Assembly: GCA_947627395.1 (NCBI GenBank)
Contig: CANQVW010000017.1
Location: forward strand, 1-17,427
Source: an uncultured Bacilli bacterium
GTDB taxonomy: Bacteria > Bacillota_I > Bacilli_A > ML615J-28 > CAG-698
DNA: 17,427 bases
Reading direction: 5' to 3'
The notes below the pieces were generated by a model, which saw only the letters and a program-made list of their open reading frames with translations, ran no database searches and was not told the origin of the DNA. Shown here piece by piece: positions 14,087 to 17,427 of the stretch (positions are counted from its first letter, which is position 1; each line of letters starts with the position of its first letter). The position numbers were made by a program, and so were the translations under genes.

Positions 14087-15109
14087 TTATTGAATTGCTT
14101 GTTGGGCAAATTTTGTATTCACAATTTTTTCGTAAGGTGTTCTTGTTGTTAATTCTCCTGCTTCAATCATGATATCTAAAAATAGTTCATAGGCATCTTT
14201 ATTTAAAACAGGACTTTTCGCCCAAGCTTCAATGGAAAGATAACGATTCATAACGGTTGTCAATTCTTGAAGTGTTGAATCCGTAAAGTAAGGTTGAATG
14301 GCTTTGGCAACTTCTTCTGCACTATGTGAATATACCCAACAAGAGCCTTTATAAATTGCATTTGTAAATTTTTGAATGACATCTTCGTTTTTTTCTAAGT
14401 AACTTTTTGTACAGAAATAATTGGTATAAGGGATGACTCCTGTAACTTCTCCTAAACTTGTTAGGATATATCCTTCTTTTGCATTTTGTGTTAGCGTTGC
14501 GGTAGGTTCAAATAAAGTGACATAATCTCCTTCCCCACTTGCAAATGATCCTGCTAAAGCGGCAAATTGAACATCTGTTCTTACATTTACTCCACCTTTA
14601 TCCATAATTGATGGATCATCACGTCCAACAGTCAGTCCATTTAATTTTAAGGCATACTCTAAAACCATTTCAGGCATGCCACCTTTTCTTCCACCTAAAA
14701 TAGATTTACCCGCTAACGCACTCCATGTAAAGTTTTCTTCTTCACTTCTTCCAACTAAGAAGTTTCCATCTTTTTGCGTAAGTTGCGCAAAGTTAATGGC
14801 ATAATCTTCTTGTCCTTCATTATAAACATAGATGGTTGCTTCTGCTCCTGCTAGACCAATTTGAACATCTTTACTTAATAAAGATGCCATAACCTTATCT
14901 GCACCATTTCCTAAAACGATATCTACGGTTAACCCTTCTTCTTCAAAAAAGCCTTGACTCATTGCAACATATCCTGGTGCATAAAAAACAGAATGAGCAA
15001 CTTCTGAAACCGTTATATGATATTGATCTTTTTTCTTACAAGCAGTGAAGGATACAGAAAACAAAACTAATAAAAAGAAACATACGACTTTCTTAAGCAA
15101 ATTTTTCAA
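14087..15109 (-). CDS. ABC importer substrate-binding lipoprotein, NMT1/THI5-like (SsuA/ThiY type)
   Basis: Extracellular solute-binding lipoprotein of 340 residues. It has a basic start, a hydrophobic stretch and a lipobox-like SFTAC with Cys24 as the probable lipid anchor. The mature part has the NMT1/THI5 pattern: HSVFYAPGYVAMSQGFFEEE (about 39-58), GADKVMASLLSKDVQIGLAG, FEPTATLTQNAKEGY and YFCTKSYLEKNEDVIQKFTNAIYKGS. The start is TTG at 15109 with GGGGAG seven bases before it, immediately after the permease stop. Relatives bind pyrimidine thiamine precursors, sulfonates or nitrate; I cannot choose among these. There is no TPP riboswitch ahead of the operon. It is the last gene of the operon. 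Confidence 0.87.
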   Translation of the reverse strand: MKNLLKKVVCFFLLVLFSVSFTACKKKDQYHITVSEVAHSVFYAPGYVAMSQGFFEEEGLTVDIVLGNGADKVMASLLSKDVQIGLAGAEATIYVYNEGQEDYAINFAQLTQKDGNFLVGRSEEENFTWSALAGKSILGGRKGGMPEMVLEYALKLNGLTVGRDDPSIMDKGGVNVRTDVQFAALAGSFASGEGDYVTLFEPTATLTQNAKEGYILTSLGEVTGVIPYTNYFCTKSYLEKNEDVIQKFTNAIYKGSCWVYSHSAEEVAKAIQPYFTDSTLQELTTVMNRYLSIEAWAKSPVLNKDAYELFLDIMIEAGELTTRTPYEKIVNTKFAQQAIQ

Positions 15110-15901
15110 TTAATTTCTCCCCTTTAATAATATTTTTTCAATTTGTTCAACGACCACATACATTAGAAAGGCACAAATGGCTAATACAAAGACACCCATC
15201 ATGACTAAGTCTAATTTGAATACTTGACCCCCATACATAATCAGATATCCCAGTCCTTCTCTAGAAACAAGAAATTCACCAACAATGACTCCTACCCATG
15301 ACATTCCAATGTTTATTTTAACAACACTTAACAAATTTCCTAGATTACTTGGAAAAATTAGTTTAAGAAATATTTGTAATTTTGTTGCTTTAAAACTTTG
15401 CATCATTTTAATTTTTTCTTTATCGACATTTAAATAATGTTGATACGTCGATAAAATGGTAATGACAATTAAAATAGAAATAGCAACAACAACAATTCCT
15501 TTCACATTGGTTCCTGCCCAAATAATCATAATGGGAGCTAAAGCTGTTTTTGGGAGAGAATTTAAGATGTTTAAAAATGGTTTCATGATTTGACTTAATG
15601 TTTCAAAATACCATAAAATGCTAGCAATAATGATTCCTAAACTACTGCCAATGATAATTCCAAGAATGGTTTCATAAACAGATATATAAACATGATGCAT
15701 TAATTGATTTCCTTTGATATATTTGATAAGTAGTTTAAAAACAGCACTTGGTTTACTGAATAAAAATGTATTAATTATTCCTGTAGATGCTAATAATTCC
15801 CATAGACCTAAAAAAAGAACAAATAAAAGAATTTGATAACAAATGAAACGAATTTTCTTATTTCTCTGTGCTCTTTGTATTTTTATACATTCCTCATTCA
15901 T
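15110..15901 (-). CDS. ABC importer permease (SsuC/TauC/ThiX type, BPD_transp_1)
   Basis: Inner-membrane permease of 263 residues with about six helices (near 19-40, 73-97, 115-130, 134-155, 192-212 and 230-252). The cytoplasmic coupling loop, in the EAA position, is around 169-191 (SFKATKLQIFLKLIFPSNLG). GEFLVSREGLGYLI at 208-221 is typical of the sulfonate/nitrate/thiamine-precursor permeases. The ATG lies eight bases inside the end of the ATPase gene, and the stop directly abuts the TTG of the binding protein, so the three are tightly coupled. It has a basic N-terminal tail of about 18 residues before the first helix. Confidence 0.9.
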   Translation of the reverse strand: MNEECIKIQRAQRNKKIRFICYQILLFVLFLGLWELLASTGIINTFLFSKPSAVFKLLIKYIKGNQLMHHVYISVYETILGIIIGSSLGIIIASILWYFETLSQIMKPFLNILNSLPKTALAPIMIIWAGTNVKGIVVVAISILIVITILSTYQHYLNVDKEKIKMMQSFKATKLQIFLKLIFPSNLGNLLSVVKINIGMSWVGVIVGEFLVSREGLGYLIMYGGQVFKLDLVMMGVFVLAICAFLMYVVVEQIEKILLKGRN

Positions 15902-16625
15902 TTTGAATCACTTCCCAAATAGATTCAAAGTATCTTTGAAATTCTTGATGTTGTCTCTTTTTTAATGGTGTTGGTGCATCAATTACGATGGGAAAAATAC
16001 CTTTTACTTGTGCTGGTCTACTAGAAAGAATGATAATTTTATCAGCTAGACTAATTGCTTCACTGACATCATGTGTCACAATAATGGTGGTTTTATTTTC
16101 TTTTTGAATGATTTTATAAATATCTTCTGATACTTTTAATTTGGTTTGATAATCTAATGCGGCAAATGGTTCATCTAAAAGGAGAATATCTGGATGAACC
16201 GCTAATGTTCTGATTAATGCAACTCTTTGCCTCATTCCTCCTGATAATTGATTTGGATAGGCATCTTTAAATTCCCATAATCCATATTCTTTCAACATTC
16301 TTTCTACTCTTGATTTATTTTCTTGGGTTTTATTTTTTTGTATTTCGAGTCCCAATAATACATTTTGATAAATGTTTTTCCATTCAAATAGACAATCTCT
16401 TTGAAACATGTATCCAATATTACCATTGACAATGACTTTCCCTTCACTTGGTGTTATTAATTTGGAAATTAAGTTTAATATCGTTGATTTTCCTGCTCCA
16501 CTTGGACCTACAATTGCCACAATTTCTCCTTCTTGAACACTAAAACTTACATGATCTAATACTTGTAGGATTCCTTGTTGATTACAAAATCTTTTACTTA
16601 CATTTTCAAATTCCAATACTTTCAA
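15894..16625 (-). CDS. ABC importer ATPase (SsuB/TauB/ThiZ type)
   Basis: Cytoplasmic ATPase of 243 residues that drives the importer. Walker A GPSGAGKST is at 40-48, Gln75 is the Q-loop, signature LSGGMRQR begins at 127, Walker B is ILLLDEP at 147-153 and His185 lies in VTHDVSEA. The pattern LSSRPAQV after the H-loop is characteristic of the SsuB/TauB/NrtD group. The frame stays open to 16727, but that extension runs through the upstream gene's terminator. I choose TTG at 16625 because GGAGG lies seven bases before it and MKVLEFENVSKRF is the normal domain start. It is the first gene of a three-gene importer operon; its own promoter is not distinct (a weak TATATT near 16660). Confidence 0.9.
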   Translation of the reverse strand: MKVLEFENVSKRFCNQQGILQVLDHVSFSVQEGEIVAIVGPSGAGKSTILNLISKLITPSEGKVIVNGNIGYMFQRDCLFEWKNIYQNVLLGLEIQKNKTQENKSRVERMLKEYGLWEFKDAYPNQLSGGMRQRVALIRTLAVHPDILLLDEPFAALDYQTKLKVSEDIYKIIQKENKTTIIVTHDVSEAISLADKIIILSSRPAQVKGIFPIVIDAPTPLKKRQHQEFQRYFESIWEVIQNE

Positions 16626-16703
16626 AACTAAACCTCCTTTTGTAGTAGTCATTTTTAATATATGAAGGAAATAGTAATGTGTATAGGCGAGAAAAAACGA
16701 AAA

Positions 16704-16734
16704 TAAAAAAAGAGCTGATACGATCAACTCTTTT
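16704..16734 (-). terminator. terminator of the zinc-ribbon gene
   Basis: On the minus strand AAAAGAGTTGAT, a CGT loop, ATCAGCTCTTTT and a run of T's. It starts seven bases after the stop. One position pairs only as G-U on the minus strand and mismatches on the plus strand, so it is built for the minus direction. Confidence 0.88.
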
Positions 16735-16740
16735 CACTTT

Positions 16741-17076
16741 TTAATTACCATCATCAATCAACATTAAAATACCAGCAATAAGGTCCAAAAAAAAGATTGA
16801 ACATATTTTGAAAGTAAGACTAACAGATTCATTATTCTTCTTCTTATCAAAATACCACATTGTCATAGGTATCCTCCATATTAATGGAATAATGGCAAAT
16901 GCACCTAAAACACAACTAATAATTAATAAAATACGAATTGCTAATTCAAGTCCTGATTCATTACGAGTATTCGTTGCTCCTGATTGCACACTTGTTACTC
17001 TAGTTGGAGTGCCACAACTTGGACAAAATTGAGCTTCATCAGCTAATTCTTTTCCGCATTTTGTACAATATTTCAT
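16741..17076 (-). CDS. zinc-ribbon membrane protein
   Basis: Protein of 111 residues. The N-terminal zinc ribbon has CTKC (Cys4, Cys7) and CPSC (Cys18, Cys21). A Ser/Thr/Asn-rich linker (about 25-42) joins two hydrophobic helices (about 44-66 and 87-105). Between the helices, WRIPMTMWYFDKKKNNESVSLTFKIC is a motif seen in many small Firmicute membrane proteins that begin with a zinc ribbon. The C-terminus is short and acidic. AAGGAG lies seven bases before the ATG. It is transcribed alone, from its own promoter to its own terminator. The function of this group is unknown. Confidence 0.87.
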   Translation of the reverse strand: MKYCTKCGKELADEAQFCPSCGTPTRVTSVQSGATNTRNESGLELAIRILLIISCVLGAFAIIPLIWRIPMTMWYFDKKKNNESVSLTFKICSIFFLDLIAGILMLIDDGN

Positions 17077-17155
17077 GTTATTCTCCTTTTACTTTGAAGG
17101 GTAGTGTCGATAAAAAGATATTATCTTGTTTATTTGTATCCAAATATCTACTTAG

Positions 17156-17183
17156 ATTATATCATAGTTTTTAGATAATTCAA
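17156..17183 (-). promoter_or_regulatory. promoter of the zinc-ribbon gene
   Basis: Minus strand: TTGAAT (17178-17183), a 16-base spacer, and TATAAT (17156-17161) preceded by TGA, giving an extended -10. The leader would be about 73 nt. No riboswitch or hairpin of note is seen in it. Confidence 0.7.
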
Positions 17184-17323
17184 ATACTTTTCACAAATTA
17201 TATTAATACTTTTGTTAAATTAGAATTTTAAAATCCAACTTTTTTAAACCTTTTGCCTAAATTAAAATTTATTCATTTATAAAAAGTATTTTTATATTTT
17301 TTATTTTATAAAACCTGAGTTTA
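17184..17323. other. AT-rich spacer between zinc-ribbon promoter and insertion sequence
   Basis: Strongly AT-rich, no reading frame and no clear repeat. The eight bases next to the insertion sequence end (TGAGTTTA, 17316-17323) would be one copy of an 8-bp target duplication if the other end of the element has it too. Confidence 0.4.
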
Positions 17324-17427
17324 GGCTCTTATTCATATTGGCTGGCTTTGTCATTGTAAAAGTAAGCACCTTAGTAGCTCGAAACTACATCTACCATAGG
17401 TGCGTCTTTTTACTAATTTTAATTTAC
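17324..17427 (-). mobile_element. end of an ISL3-family insertion sequence
   Basis: The boundary is set at GGCTCTTATTCATATTGGCT (17324-17343), whose GGCTCT start matches the terminal inverted repeats that I know from ISL3-type elements. Eight bases inside it lies the stop of a transposase C-terminus read outward. The rest of the element is beyond the window, so the family is inferred from these two signs together. Confidence 0.7.
17351..17427 (-). CDS. ISL3-family transposase, C-terminus only
   Basis: Twenty-four C-terminal residues, reading KLKLVKRRTYGRCSFELLRC and ending LLLQ before a TGA. The pattern NxLKxxKRxMYGRAxFELLRxRVL is the characteristic end of one branch of ISL3 transposases (IS204/IS1167-like), which lies just after the last catalytic Glu. 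The visible part is intact. Whether the whole transposase is intact cannot be judged from this window. Confidence 0.7.
   Translation of the reverse strand, partial: KLKLVKRRTYGRCSFELLRCLLLQ

Noticed and set aside
16626..16700. TPP or other riboswitch ahead of the importer operon
   Set aside because: I looked for the CTGAGA and other conserved TPP elements on the minus strand and found none; the leader is too short.
16626..16727. 34-residue N-terminal extension of the importer ATPase
   Set aside because: It runs through the terminator of the upstream gene, and a TTG with a perfect GGAGG spacing starts exactly at the normal domain boundary.
1..17427. CRISPR array, tRNA or rRNA genes
   Set aside because: No regularly spaced repeats and no tRNA-like or rRNA-like segments were seen on either strand.

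Overview
The window is about 17.4 kb of AT-rich DNA. Most genes have short spacers, frequent 4-14 nt gene overlaps, strong purine-rich ribosome binding sites and some GTG or TTG starts. UGA is used as a stop (for example the thrE-like and TOPRIM genes) and Trp is read from TGG, so this is not a Mycoplasma-type code. The gene content (split ThrE exporter, PBP5-type carboxypeptidase, BceB/FtsX-like fused exporters, DUF2752 protein, TTG-started NMT1-type importer) fits a low-GC Firmicute. Something near Erysipelotrichia is my guess, but it is inferred from overall style and not from a marker gene.

Layout, left to right. Positions 1-850 (minus): a split threonine/serine exporter, with the DUF3815-like partner cut by the window edge. 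Positions about 880-1720 carry no intact gene, only AT-rich DNA with what looks like a decayed reading frame. Positions 1723-2880 (minus): a D-Ala-D-Ala carboxypeptidase. Positions 2965-3502 (plus): an XRE repressor-like gene whose promoter has a perfect 20-bp palindrome filling the space between the -35 and -10 boxes. Positions 3503-3719: nested inverted repeats and a terminator. Positions 3720-8881 (minus): two very large ABC exporters, each with ATPase and FtsX-like permease in one chain, overlapping by ATGA. Positions 8905-9603 (plus): a two-gene unit for a DUF2752 membrane protein and a small two-helix protein.

Positions 9602-13936 (minus) form one apparent operon: PanE/ApbA-type reductase, AAA ATPase, RloB-like TOPRIM protein, glycerol kinase. 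The middle two genes look like a RloAB/PARIS-type pair of an overcoming-lysogenization-defect-like ATPase plus a TOPRIM nuclease, which are known or suspected phage-defence modules. Here the pair sits inside a metabolic operon and the TOPRIM stop overlaps the glpK start. This is the part of the window most likely to be an undescribed system.

Positions 14045-16626 (minus): an ATPase-permease-lipoprotein importer of the SsuABC/ThiXYZ type, closed by a good terminator. Positions 16704-17183 (minus): a zinc-ribbon membrane protein with its own promoter and terminator. Positions 17324-17427: the end of an insertion sequence that I assign to the ISL3 family from the transposase C-terminus and the terminal inverted repeat.
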